Of a stretch of 64,000 bases of DNA, positions 54,274 to 62,915 are shown piece by piece; within the stretch, counting starts at the first letter, position 1; each line of letters opens with the position of its first letter. The DNA is taken from contig CABQAQ010000003.1 of NCBI GenBank assembly GCA_902462155.1, positions 1 to 64,000 of the forward strand. The letters run 5' to 3'. The translations under genes were made by a program, and so were the position numbers. Source of the stretch: an uncultured bacterium. GTDB taxonomy: Bacteria > Cyanobacteriota > Vampirovibrionia > Gastranaerophilales > Gastranaerophilaceae. The notes under the pieces were generated by a model. It saw only the letters and a list, made by a program, of their open reading frames with translations, did not search any database and was not told the DNA's origin.

Positions 54274-55293
54274 TTAAGCAAATGTTTTAAATACCATTTC
54301 AACACTCTTGTCGATTACTTTTTTAACGGAATCTTGCTCTGTTGTAATAGCTTTTTGTTCGGTATCAAGTTGTTTTAGTTTTAGTTCTAAAGTTCTATCT
54401 TGAATTTGAAGTTCTTCTGTTTTTGCATTAATATCTTCTATTTCTTTATCATAAAGAGCTTTTTCGTAATTGTAATTATTCATAGCATCTTGATAAGCAG
54501 CATCATCTTGGACTATATTATAATTTAAAGAATAAGTTGTTCCATTAGCAGATCCATCATTAATTGTCATAGAGGTATATCTTCCTGTAGAATCTTTAGA
54601 TAAAATAGCAGGTGAAGTTGATTCCTCATAAGATTGGATATTTGCCGCATAATATGTTTGTAATTTTAAGGTAGCATCGTAGGGTTTTTTATTTCCGGAA
54701 GAATCATAGTTATAATTATAAAGATCCGTAGCAGAGATATAATATGTTTGGTTTGAGTCAGTATATGAATAAAAAACATTATCGTTTAAATTAGAATACT
54801 TGCTTTTAATAGTTTCAAGAGCCAGCTTATCAGTATCACTATTAGATAAAGTGTCATAATGAATTTCTTTTAATAGAGTTTGTCCATTTGAATAATTAAG
54901 GACATAAGGATACTCGCTATTTGTACTAGAATCTTGATTATTACTAGTAATAGGTCCACTTAATTTATTAGTATTAAACGAAGTATATTTTGTTGTATCA
55001 TGTTTAGAAGTTACAAGATAAGGATATTGACTACTTGTAGTCGGATCGGTGTTTGGTTGTATATTTGTAATAGTATCTTCTGTAAGTCCATCAGAGAAAG
55101 TATAAGAAGTTGACTTATAATCAGAAACACTAGGAGCAGTAGGGACTTCTAAAGCTAAAAGTCTATTAAAAGTAAGACTACTTTGATTAGCTAGAGCTGT
55201 TCTTGCTTGGTTAATTTGTTGCCCTTCATATTCTACATTAGTTTTTCTTGCTGTCAAGGCTAGAAATCTTGCTTGTGAAGCTGCCATTCCCAT
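54274..55293 (-). CDS. MG(L/M)AASQ-family protein, function unknown
   Basis: The 339-residue product starts MGMAASQARFLALTARKTN, then EYEGQQINQARTALAN. This is the same start as the 23133-23852 gene. The variable middle (about 55-245) is Ser/Thr/Tyr/Asn-rich with several YPY(V/L) repeats. The C-terminal 90 residues form a coiled coil (ALYDKEIEDINAKTEELQIQD, with the shared ending K(T)FA/S). No signal peptide or membrane helix. Conserved ends with a divergent centre suggest an assembled or exported filament-like protein. It has a candidate sigma-28 promoter 40 bases upstream and an AAGGA Shine-Dalgarno. Confidence 0.83.
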   Translation of the reverse strand: MGMAASQARFLALTARKTNVEYEGQQINQARTALANQSSLTFNRLLALEVPTAPSVSDYKSTSYTFSDGLTEDTITNIQPNTDPTTSSQYPYLVTSKHDTTKYTSFNTNKLSGPITSNNQDSSTNSEYPYVLNYSNGQTLLKEIHYDTLSNSDTDKLALETIKSKYSNLNDNVFYSYTDSNQTYYISATDLYNYNYDSSGNKKPYDATLKLQTYYAANIQSYEESTSPAILSKDSTGRYTSMTINDGSANGTTYSLNYNIVQDDAAYQDAMNNYNYEKALYDKEIEDINAKTEELQIQDRTLELKLKQLDTEQKAITTEQDSVKKVIDKSVEMVFKTFA

Positions 55294-55604
55294 TTTTCTT
55301 TTTCCTTATCTTTTTTCTATACTCTATAAAAATTTACGACTAAAATAATTAAAACTTTTATTTACTACAATTTTAAATATTTTTAATTAACTTTTTGATC
55401 AATAAGTTAAAATAGTTTATTTTATTAAATATTTAGCATTAATTATTTTATATATGTTTTTTTAATGATAATAAAATAAAAGTCAAATATATGATCAAAA
55501 AGCTTATATATTAGCTATTTAAGGCTACTTTAATAGTTTTAAGTAAAAATAGTCTAAAAAATATAGAAAATATTTAATGAATCATCTAAATAAATGAGAA
55601 AAGT
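55294..55604. other. 311-base intergenic stretch
   Basis: Between cimA (end) and the MGMAASQ gene (start). It holds the candidate sigma-28 promoter at 55333-55359 and very A/T-rich sequence. No open frame, tRNA or strong terminator for cimA was seen. Confidence 0.55.
55333..55359 (-). promoter_or_regulatory. Candidate sigma-28 promoter upstream of MGMAASQ gene
   Basis: Minus strand AAAAGTTT (55359-55352), 11-bp spacer, GTCGTAAA (55340-55333). The first box matches 7 of 8 and the second 5 of 8 consensus positions. It is placed like the stronger site upstream of the paralogue at 23133. Confidence 0.42.
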
Positions 55605-57221
55605 TTATAATCTGGCTTTAGCTTTATTGAATAATAAACCAAAGTTTATACTATCTAAAATAGCACAATAAGAGGCTTGAATAATATTCTCTGAAACACC
55701 AACAGTATCCCATTTATTTAATCCATCAGTAGTTTCTATATTTACCCTTACTTTAGCAGCTGTTCCGGATTTTGAATCTAAAATTCTTACTTTAAAATCA
55801 TTTAGTCTAAATAGTTTAACTTCCGGATAAATAGGTATAAGAGCTTTTCTAATAGCTTTATCAATAGAATTAACAGGTCCATCACCTTCAGATACGGTAT
55901 GAATAATTTCGTCATCTATTTTTAATTTAATAGAAGCTTCTGTAATAATATGTTTAAAATTATCAAAAGTATCACCAATTACTCTAAAGCCTAAGACTTT
56001 AAAAAATTTAGGTCGAATATTCATTAACTCCATTACAAGAAGTTCAAAAGAGGCTTCAGCACCTTCAAAAGCGTACCCTTCCCATTCAAGAGTTTTTAGC
56101 TTGTCAATAATCTTAGGTATTTCGTCGTTATTAAGTTGATTTATCAGTTTTAAATTTTTAATTTTTTCTCTTAAAGAGGCAGCACCGGCTTGATCACTTA
56201 TTAATATTTTTCTAGTATTCCCGATTAGCTCAGGATTTATATGTTCATAGGTTTGGGAATTTTTTCTAACTCCACTTGCGTGTACACCTGCTTTATGAGC
56301 AAAAGCACTTCTGCCTACAAATGGTAGATTTGATGGTGGTAATATATTAACTATTTCTGCTATACAATTTGAAGTATAAGTTAATTTAGATATATTTTCT
56401 TGATTGAGTACATTATAATTAAGTTTTAATTGCAGATTAGGGATAATAGAACATAAATTTGCATTACCACAACGTTCACCATAACCATTTATTGTACCTT
56501 GGACTTGTATAGCACCTGCTTGTATTGCAGCAATTGAATTAGCTACTGCCATATCTCCATCGTTATGTGCGTGTATACCTAAGGAAATTTCTTTATTTTC
56601 AGGATTATTATTAGATAAAATCTCAAATATTTCTTTTGTAATATTAAAGACTTCGTTATTTGTACAGCCTCCATTTGTATCACATAAAATTATTCGGTCA
56701 CAAGAAGCCTTAAATGCAGTTAGAATTGTTTGAATAGCATAATCTTTATTTTGTTTAAATCCATCAAAAAAATGTTCTGCATCAAAGAAAACTTTTTTAT
56801 CTTTGCTTTTCAAATATGATATTGAGTCATAAATCATATTTAAGTTTTCTTCTAATGTTGTGTTTAAAGCATTTATAACGTGAAAGTCCCAAGTTTTTCC
56901 AAATATAGTAATAATATCTGTATTAGATTTAAGTAAAGTATTAAGAATAATATCATCTTTTGCTTGAGTATCAGGTTTTCGAGTACAACCAAATGCTGCT
57001 ATTTTTGAGTTTACAAGTTGAATATTTTTTGCCTGATTAAATACTTCTATATCTTTAGGATTTGCACCAGGCCAACCAAGTTCAATATAATCTACACCCA
57101 GATTATCCAATAACTTTAATATTTTTAATTTATCAGATACAGAAAAATTAACACCTTCGGATTGGGCTCCATCTCTTAATGTTGTATCGTATATTTCTAT
57201 TTTTTTATTATTATTTTGCAA
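55605..57221 (-). CDS. cimA: Citramalate synthase
   Basis: Condenses pyruvate and acetyl-CoA to (R)-citramalate, the threonine-independent route to 2-oxobutyrate and isoleucine. The 538-residue product has an HMGL-like barrel starting IEIYDTTLRDGAQSEGVNFS, HNDGD near 240, and NGYGERCGNANL. A C-terminal LeuA-type allosteric domain (about 390-530) follows. The longer, 538-residue form with GAQSEG is the CimA type rather than LeuA. The start is TTG 57221, nine bases after GGAG; the frame opens further upstream. ilvC lies just upstream on the same strand but behind a terminator. Confidence 0.9.
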   Translation of the reverse strand: MQNNNKKIEIYDTTLRDGAQSEGVNFSVSDKLKILKLLDNLGVDYIELGWPGANPKDIEVFNQAKNIQLVNSKIAAFGCTRKPDTQAKDDIILNTLLKSNTDIITIFGKTWDFHVINALNTTLEENLNMIYDSISYLKSKDKKVFFDAEHFFDGFKQNKDYAIQTILTAFKASCDRIILCDTNGGCTNNEVFNITKEIFEILSNNNPENKEISLGIHAHNDGDMAVANSIAAIQAGAIQVQGTINGYGERCGNANLCSIIPNLQLKLNYNVLNQENISKLTYTSNCIAEIVNILPPSNLPFVGRSAFAHKAGVHASGVRKNSQTYEHINPELIGNTRKILISDQAGAASLREKIKNLKLINQLNNDEIPKIIDKLKTLEWEGYAFEGAEASFELLVMELMNIRPKFFKVLGFRVIGDTFDNFKHIITEASIKLKIDDEIIHTVSEGDGPVNSIDKAIRKALIPIYPEVKLFRLNDFKVRILDSKSGTAAKVRVNIETTDGLNKWDTVGVSENIIQASYCAILDSINFGLLFNKAKARL

Positions 57222-57314
57222 AATTAAATGCTCCAAACTATTCCTAAACAATATAATAGCAAATAATTACAATAAAGGATAGTATAGAATAAAAATATTT
57301 CTCTACAAATTTTA

Positions 57315-57352
57315 TAAGTCGGATCGAAAAAATTTTTTTCGATCCGACTTAT
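57315..57352 (-). terminator. Intrinsic terminator after ilvC
   Basis: A 19-bp perfect hairpin ATAAGTCGGATCGAAAAAA / TTTTTTTCGATCCGACTTAT (57315-57352), 30 bases after the ilvC stop and before cimA. The A-run inside the stem on the minus-strand product limits the free U tract. Confidence 0.75.
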
Positions 57353-57382
57353 TTATTATTTTCTAATATTAATTTTTATTTC

Positions 57383-58420
57383 CTAATTTCTATTTCTATC
57401 GATAATCTTGCCTTCTTTGATCCAAGAAAACATTGAACGTAATTTTTTACCGACTCTTTCTACAAGATGATCTTCTCCTTCTTTTTCCATACGTTTAAAG
57501 TTTTCTTTACCTGATTGGAATTCTGTTAAAAACTCATTGGCAAATGATCCATCCTGAATTTCGCTTAAGATTTTTTTCATTTCGTCTTTAGTTTCTTTTG
57601 TTACAAGTCTAGGTCCACGAGTTAGATCACCATATTCTGCTGTATTTGAAATAGAGTATCTCATATCAGAAATACCACCTTCATTTATTAGGTCAACAAT
57701 TAGTTTAAGTTCGTGAACACATTCAAAATAAGCCATATATGGTGAATATCCAGCTTCAACAAGAGTTTCAAAACCGGCTTTTATTAGTGCAGATACACCA
57801 CCACATAATACTGCTTGTTCTCCAAATAAATCAGTTTCTGTTTCTTCTTTGAAGGTTGTTTCAATTATGCCGGCTCTTCCAGCACCTATAGCAGATGCAT
57901 AACTTAATGCTACTTCTTTTGAATCACCTGTTGGATCTTGATATACAGCTATTAAAGATGGAACACCTTTCCCTTTTTGATACTCACTTCTTACAGTATG
58001 TCCAGGGCCTTTTGGTGCTACCATTATTACGTTTACATTCTCAGGAGGTACTATTTTTTTATAATGGATATTAAAACCGTGTGAAAACATTAAATATTGT
58101 CCGGCTTTTAAGTTAGGTTTAATACTTTCTTCATAAACTTTTGCTTGTATTTCATCAGGAATTAAAATTTGTACTACATCTGCCCATTTAACAGCTTCTT
58201 CTATGCTTAATACATTTATTCCTTGATTTTTGGCTTTCACTGCTGAAGGACTTCCTGCTCTTAATCCGCAAGCTACTTCGACTCCAGAGTCTTTAAGATT
58301 ATTTATCTGGCCATATCCTTGTGAACCATATCCTATTATAGCAACTTTTTTATTTTTTATTTTTTCTGTATTGATATCTTTATCTAGATAAATTTTTAAT
58401 TCTGGAAGTGATGTTGTCAT
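57383..58420 (-). CDS. ilvC: Ketol-acid reductoisomerase
   Basis: Second common step of valine and isoleucine synthesis (class I KARI, NAD(P)H-dependent). The 345-residue product starts at ATG 58420, where AGGAG lies seven bases upstream; 15 further codons open upstream are leader. The Rossmann motif GYGSQGYGQINNL lies near 31-43 and the catalytic region has GPGHTVRSEY and KEETETDLFGEQAVLCGG. With cimA next door it forms a branched-chain amino acid block. Confidence 0.96.
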   Translation of the reverse strand: MTTSLPELKIYLDKDINTEKIKNKKVAIIGYGSQGYGQINNLKDSGVEVACGLRAGSPSAVKAKNQGINVLSIEEAVKWADVVQILIPDEIQAKVYEESIKPNLKAGQYLMFSHGFNIHYKKIVPPENVNVIMVAPKGPGHTVRSEYQKGKGVPSLIAVYQDPTGDSKEVALSYASAIGAGRAGIIETTFKEETETDLFGEQAVLCGGVSALIKAGFETLVEAGYSPYMAYFECVHELKLIVDLINEGGISDMRYSISNTAEYGDLTRGPRLVTKETKDEMKKILSEIQDGSFANEFLTEFQSGKENFKRMEKEGEDHLVERVGKKLRSMFSWIKEGKIIDRNRN

Positions 58421-58620
58421 TTTTATTCTCCTTTCAACATTATTAAATCTAGATAATATTACCATATTTTGAAAAAAAACGCTAATAAAATTTTTATTGT
58501 TATTATATTTATGTTTGTTACAAATGTAAATATTTGTAATTTTTTTCCTTAAAAAGGTTAATAAATATTAATTTTATTTGTTTATAAGTATATATTATGT
58601 ATATAATCGGGAGTTTTATT

Positions 58621-60312
58621 ATGAAACCAGTACTTTTATCAACACAACATACTCAGTCTATATTTAAAGCTGCACAAAAGCAAGCTGAAAAAAATAGTTT
58701 ACGTCAAACTAGGTCAGATGACTCGGAAATGCAAATGAGAAATACAACAAGAGCTACTGAACAACAGCAAACAGAAGAAAGTAGTTTACATCAAACTAGG
58801 TCATATGACCCGAGAATGCAAATGAGAAATACAACAAGAGCTACTGAACAACAGCAAACAGAAGAAAGTAGTTTACATCAAACTAGGTCATATGACCCGA
58901 GAATGCAAATGAGAAATACAACAAGAGCTTTGAATAATAATTTACTAAGAGTTTTACCTGAGAGAGATTATCAGGCTAGAATAGAACCGGAATATATTAA
59001 CCAAGAAGCTCTGTCATTATTATCTGAGTTACCAGTTAGCCTATCAGAAAGCCAAATAACTATTGAATCACAAACAGTACAGTTAGAGGAATTCTTTAGT
59101 GAAATACAAGATTATATGGAAAAATTTGCAAAAGGAAAAGGAGAGTATAACCAAAAATATTATAATAATCAAGAGTTGAGAAATTTAATACAAAACGATT
59201 TAGAATCTATTATATCGGCTAAAGATTTTAAAACAAAATTAGATAGATTAGAGCACTTATTTGAGTTTTATATAGAAGAATCTACAGGTCAAATAGAAGA
59301 AAAAGAAGTATTAGAATCTAAGGTAAAAAAACAAGATCAAGAAAAATTAGTACTAGAACAGAAAAAAGCAGAATTGGCAGCTAAAATAAAAGAACAAGAA
59401 CAAGAAAAAGAAGCATTAGAAGCTAATGTGAAAAAACAAGGTCAAGAAAAATTAGTACTAGAACAGAAAAAAGCAGAATTGGCAGCTAAAATAAAAGAAC
59501 AAGAACAAGAAAAAGAAGCATTAGAAGCTAATGTGAAAAAACAAGGTCAAGAAAAATTAGTACTAGAACAGAAAAAAGCAGAATTGGCAGCTAAAATAAA
59601 AGAACAAGAAAAAGAAAAATTAATGTTAAAACAAGAAAAAGAAGCATTAGAACAAGAAAAAAGAGAATTTTCTGATTTTATGTTAAAGGTAATAAATTCT
59701 GATATGAGAATATTTGTAGAAGGCAAGTTTGGATATGATAAAAAATATCATAACTATTTTGATGTGAGAAATAGAGTAGAGGAAAATCGAAAAAATTTTC
59801 TTGCACAAGAAAATTTTTCAAAAAAAATAGAAGTTTTAAGAACAGTCTTCAAGGAATATTTTAAAGAAGCAACTATGCAGACAATGGAAATAGAAAATTT
59901 AAAAATAGAAAAAGAAAAATTAACACAAGAAAAAGAAAAATTAGCACTAGAACAAGAGCAAAAAGAAAAAGAATATCTTGATAATATAAGTGAAACTGTT
60001 TTCACATATCACCAAGATACTTCGGATTTAAGAGCCGAAAATAAAAAGCAACAAGAAAAACTACAAGAAACAAAGCATTTGTTAGAAGAAAAAACTCAAG
60101 AAGTAGCTTTATTAGACCAACAATTAAAAGCTGAAACCTCAAAAACAGAAGCTTTAGAATCAGAAATACAGAAATTAAAAACTCAATTAGAAAATAAAGA
60201 AGTTGAAGTCCAAAGATTAAATACCGCTAAAGAACAGTATAGAAAACAGGCGATTGAATCTGCTGAAAATCTAAAAAAACATATAGATATATATTTGAAT
60301 CAAAATAAATAA
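58621..60312 (+). CDS. Unrecognised coiled-coil protein with two sets of tandem repeats
   Basis: The product has 563 residues from ATG 58621 (GGGAG Shine-Dalgarno just upstream). Residues about 25-105 hold three 29-residue repeats (SLHQTRSYDPRMQMRNTTRA), the first diverged. Residues about 235-330 hold three 35-residue repeats (KKQGQEKLVLEQ, AELAAKIKEQE), five heptads each, forming a coiled coil. A similar block of about 70 residues occurs twice (FAKGKGEYNQKYYNN near 180 and FVEGKFGYDKKYHNY near 370), flanking the repeats. The C-terminal 180 residues are coiled coil. No signal peptide or enzyme motif. Possibly structural or effector-like. Confidence 0.8.
   Translation: MKPVLLSTQHTQSIFKAAQKQAEKNSLRQTRSDDSEMQMRNTTRATEQQQTEESSLHQTRSYDPRMQMRNTTRATEQQQTEESSLHQTRSYDPRMQMRNTTRALNNNLLRVLPERDYQARIEPEYINQEALSLLSELPVSLSESQITIESQTVQLEEFFSEIQDYMEKFAKGKGEYNQKYYNNQELRNLIQNDLESIISAKDFKTKLDRLEHLFEFYIEESTGQIEEKEVLESKVKKQDQEKLVLEQKKAELAAKIKEQEQEKEALEANVKKQGQEKLVLEQKKAELAAKIKEQEQEKEALEANVKKQGQEKLVLEQKKAELAAKIKEQEKEKLMLKQEKEALEQEKREFSDFMLKVINSDMRIFVEGKFGYDKKYHNYFDVRNRVEENRKNFLAQENFSKKIEVLRTVFKEYFKEATMQTMEIENLKIEKEKLTQEKEKLALEQEQKEKEYLDNISETVFTYHQDTSDLRAENKKQQEKLQETKHLLEEKTQEVALLDQQLKAETSKTEALESEIQKLKTQLENKEVEVQRLNTAKEQYRKQAIESAENLKKHIDIYLNQNK
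58693..58929. repeat. 87-bp tandem repeat, 2.7 copies
   Basis: Unit period 87 bp (anchor AGTTTAC at 58696, 58783 and 58870). Copies two and three are identical and copy one differs at several positions. In frame, it encodes 29-residue units. Confidence 0.93.
59326..59610. repeat. 105-bp tandem repeat, 2.7 copies
   Basis: Unit period 105 bp (starts at 59326, 59431 and 59536). Copies are nearly identical and encode 35-residue coiled-coil units (exactly five heptads). Copy number may vary between strains. Confidence 0.95.
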
Positions 60313-60335
60313 TCTTGTTGTAAATATTATTTATA

Positions 60336-60369
60336 AAGATCTTCTGTTTTATTAAAAATAGAAGATCTT
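60336..60369 (+). terminator. Hairpin after the coiled-coil gene
   Basis: 10-bp perfect stem AAGATCTTCT / AGAAGATCTT (60336-60345 with 60360-60369) with a T-rich loop, 24 bases after the stop. Only a weak T tract follows. Confidence 0.6.
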
Positions 60370-60453
60370 ATGTTTAATAAAATTTTAAATAAAGAATAAT
60401 ATTTATGTTATCATTTAAATATATTATTGAAGGAATAAAAAGGGAAGTTATCG

Positions 60454-61047
60454 GTGGATTTAGTTTCGATATTTAAAAGTACAAATGAACTTGGCTTAAT
60501 ATTAAATTCTTTTGTAGAAAGTTTTTTCTTGGTACCACCACCTGATTTTTTGTTAATAGCTATGGATTTGGCTAGTCCAAATAAAGCACTCTATTATGCT
60601 TTTATATGTACAATAGCATCAACATTCGGAGGTATTGTCGGATGGTTGATAGGGAAAATAGGTGGTAGACCTATTTTTAACTGGTTATTTAGAAATAAAA
60701 AAGATCAGTTTAATAAAGTTGAAGAGTTATATAATAAATATGGGTCAATAGCTGTATTGTTCGCTGCATTTACTCCTATACCTTATAAAGTTTTTACTAT
60801 TGCAAGTGGTATACTTAATATGCCTATAATAAAATTCATAATTGCAAGCTTTATAGGAAGAGGTTTGAGATTTTTTATAGTAAGTATTGTACTTATGTTA
60901 TTTGGAGAATCAATAAAAAAATATATAGAGCTTGTAATTTTAGCTGTTACAATTTTAATTATTTTGTTTTTTGTCGTTCTATATAAGAAAAGTAAAAGAA
61001 AGAATGATAAAGAAATAGAAATAGAAAGAGAGAAAATAAAAAATTAG
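60454..61047 (+). CDS. VTT/DedA-like (YqaA-type) membrane protein
   Basis: The 197-residue polytopic inner-membrane protein has ESFFLVPPPDFLLIAM near 22-37 and STFGGIVGWLIGKIGG near 53-68 (GxxxGxxxG-type re-entrant motif). The AAFTPIPYKVFTIASGILNMP and GRGLRFF motifs near 108-145 are typical of VTT-domain proteins. These are associated with lipid scrambling or membrane homeostasis. A basic C-terminal tail follows the last helix. The start is GTG 60454. Confidence 0.87.
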   Translation: MDLVSIFKSTNELGLILNSFVESFFLVPPPDFLLIAMDLASPNKALYYAFICTIASTFGGIVGWLIGKIGGRPIFNWLFRNKKDQFNKVEELYNKYGSIAVLFAAFTPIPYKVFTIASGILNMPIIKFIIASFIGRGLRFFIVSIVLMLFGESIKKYIELVILAVTILIILFFVVLYKKSKRKNDKEIEIEREKIKN

Positions 61048-61071
61048 AAATAAATTATAAATAATAAAAAA

Positions 61072-61314
61072 TTAAGCTTCAATAAAAAGTCTTTTGCCAA
61101 CGATATTAGGTTTACCATTATAATATCCGGCAAAATAACCACTTGAAGAAGGTTGATTTTTACCAAAAGTATAGTCTTTTTGATTAATAAAAGGACTATT
61201 TGAAAAAGGATTTTTACTGCTTGTTAAAGATTTGCTCTGCTCAATGGGAATAGAGTTATTTCTTGGAGCTAATATTGGAGTATTATTTATAAATTGTGAG
61301 ATTCTTTTAAACAT
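61072..61314 (-). CDS. Small unrecognised protein (80 residues)
   Basis: From ATG 61314. It is Asn/Ser/Pro-rich and probably mostly unstructured, with a C-terminal aromatic/glycine stretch (SGYFAGYYNGKPNIVGKRL). Coding support is moderate: a single clean open frame in an otherwise empty gap, a purine-rich GAAAGAA upstream. No family recognised. Confidence 0.5.
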   Translation of the reverse strand: MFKRISQFINNTPILAPRNNSIPIEQSKSLTSSKNPFSNSPFINQKDYTFGKNQPSSSGYFAGYYNGKPNIVGKRLFIEA

Positions 61315-61442
61315 AAACAATTCTTTCTATAAATATTTTAGTATATTTTAATGCTTTAATTTAAGTAGTCAATAAATTATAAATAATTTTAATAAAAATT
61401 TGCTCCATCAAACTTCGTATATTGAAGTATAAAATTATAAAT

Positions 61443-61472
61443 AAAATGACCTATTTTTAATAGGCCATTTAT
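61443..61472 (-). terminator. Probable terminator after ctpA
   Basis: Stem AAATGACCTATT / AATAGGCCATTT (one G-T pair on the transcript) with a short T-rich loop; T-rich sequence follows on the minus strand. It lies 30 bases after the ctpA stop. Confidence 0.7.
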
Positions 61473-61501
61473 ACAAATCTAATAATTAAAAAGCTAAGGG
61501 A

Positions 61502-62740
61502 TTATTTTGCTAGGTCGGAAGAAGATGTAACATTTGAATACTTAATCATATGAGATAAAAGTTCTTGAGCTTTTTTAAGTTGTGCATCATTTTTATTTTT
61601 AATATCCTCTTCAGATAATTCAACTAAAACATCAGGAGTAATTCCTTTTTTATTAATATCAGTGCCATTAGGTGTTAAATATTTTTGAATAGTAATATTC
61701 ATTCCACTACCACCAAGTAAGTTATTAACTTCCTGAACAAGGCCCTTACCAAAAGAACCTTGACCAACAAGTAAAGCACGTTGGTTATCTTTTAGTGCGC
61801 CGCTGAATATTTCGCTTGCAGAAGCACTACCTTTATTGATTAAAACAACTAAAGGTTTATCTGTAACAAATTTTCTTGTAGCTCTTATAGTATCTTTATA
61901 TCCATCCCTATCTACTGTAGAAACAATAATACCACCGTTTAAGAACATATCAGAGATATAAATAGCATTAGTTAAAAGTCCACCCGGATTAGATCTTAAA
62001 TCAATAATATAGCCTTCTTTATCTTTTAAAGTTTTAAGAGCTTGAGAGAATTCCTGAGTGGCATTCTTACTGATAAAAGAACTTAATCTTATATACCCTA
62101 TATTATTTTGTAATTGAAAATTTTCAGGTTTTTTAATAGAAACAGATTTGATATCAATTTGAGCTCTCTTGATAGCATAAATTTGATTAGGAACATTTTT
62201 CCTTTTTATTAATAATTGAACAATAGTTCCTTCTTTACCACGTATGAGATCAGCAGCTTTATCAACAGTAATGCCTTTAGTAGATTTGCCATCAATAGAT
62301 AAAATTTCATCTTCAGCTTTTAATCCGGCTTTTTCCCCAGGAGTATCTTCTAATGGAGCAATAATCAATAATTTTCCATCACGTACACCTATCTGAACAC
62401 CAATACCTTTTAAAGAGCCTTTAATAGAACTTCTTTCTTCTTCAAACTCTTTAGGATTAAGAAATTTAGTATAAGGATCATTAAGACTGGCAAGCATACT
62501 AGAAATAGCAACATAAGAGTCTTCATCTTGTAGTAGTTTACCGGAATATCTATTTTTCCATCTTTCCCAAGATTGAGAATTATTAGTTTTATCAACATAT
62601 TTCTGATTAACAAGATTCCAAGCTTGACTATATAGTTGTTCAGATGCTTGTGCATTGTTTAAAATATCTGTAGAACCGCTAGTAGTTAAAAATAGACTAA
62701 ACATAAATAAAATACTTAAATTTTTAATAGATTTTTTCAA
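61502..62740 (-). CDS. ctpA: C-terminal processing peptidase, S41 family
   Basis: Periplasmic/envelope serine protease. The product has 412 residues from TTG 62740, which has AGAGGTGA upstream and yields a good signal peptide (KKSIKNLSILFMFSLFL); an ATG ten codons earlier is less likely. A PDZ domain covers about residues 95-175 (GLKAEDEILSIDGKS). The S41 catalytic core has GYIRLSSF, IDLRSNPGG, and the nucleophile motif NKGSASASEIFSGALKD with Ser near 305 and the Lys about 25 residues later (FGKGLVQ). Monocistronic. Confidence 0.94.
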   Translation of the reverse strand: MKKSIKNLSILFMFSLFLTTSGSTDILNNAQASEQLYSQAWNLVNQKYVDKTNNSQSWERWKNRYSGKLLQDEDSYVAISSMLASLNDPYTKFLNPKEFEEERSSIKGSLKGIGVQIGVRDGKLLIIAPLEDTPGEKAGLKAEDEILSIDGKSTKGITVDKAADLIRGKEGTIVQLLIKRKNVPNQIYAIKRAQIDIKSVSIKKPENFQLQNNIGYIRLSSFISKNATQEFSQALKTLKDKEGYIIDLRSNPGGLLTNAIYISDMFLNGGIIVSTVDRDGYKDTIRATRKFVTDKPLVVLINKGSASASEIFSGALKDNQRALLVGQGSFGKGLVQEVNNLLGGSGMNITIQKYLTPNGTDINKKGITPDVLVELSEEDIKNKNDAQLKKAQELLSHMIKYSNVTSSSDLAK

Positions 62741-62915
62741 TATTCTCACCTCTTTTTGTGTACTTACCATATATTATATCCTATTAATCAGAAAAAATTT
62801 CAAATAAATATTGAGTAATTTTAAGATATATAAATTCTGCAATTAGTAAAAAGAATATTAAAGATTTAACACAAAGAGGGATTAAAAAAATAAAGATAAG
62901 ATATAGAATCGCATT

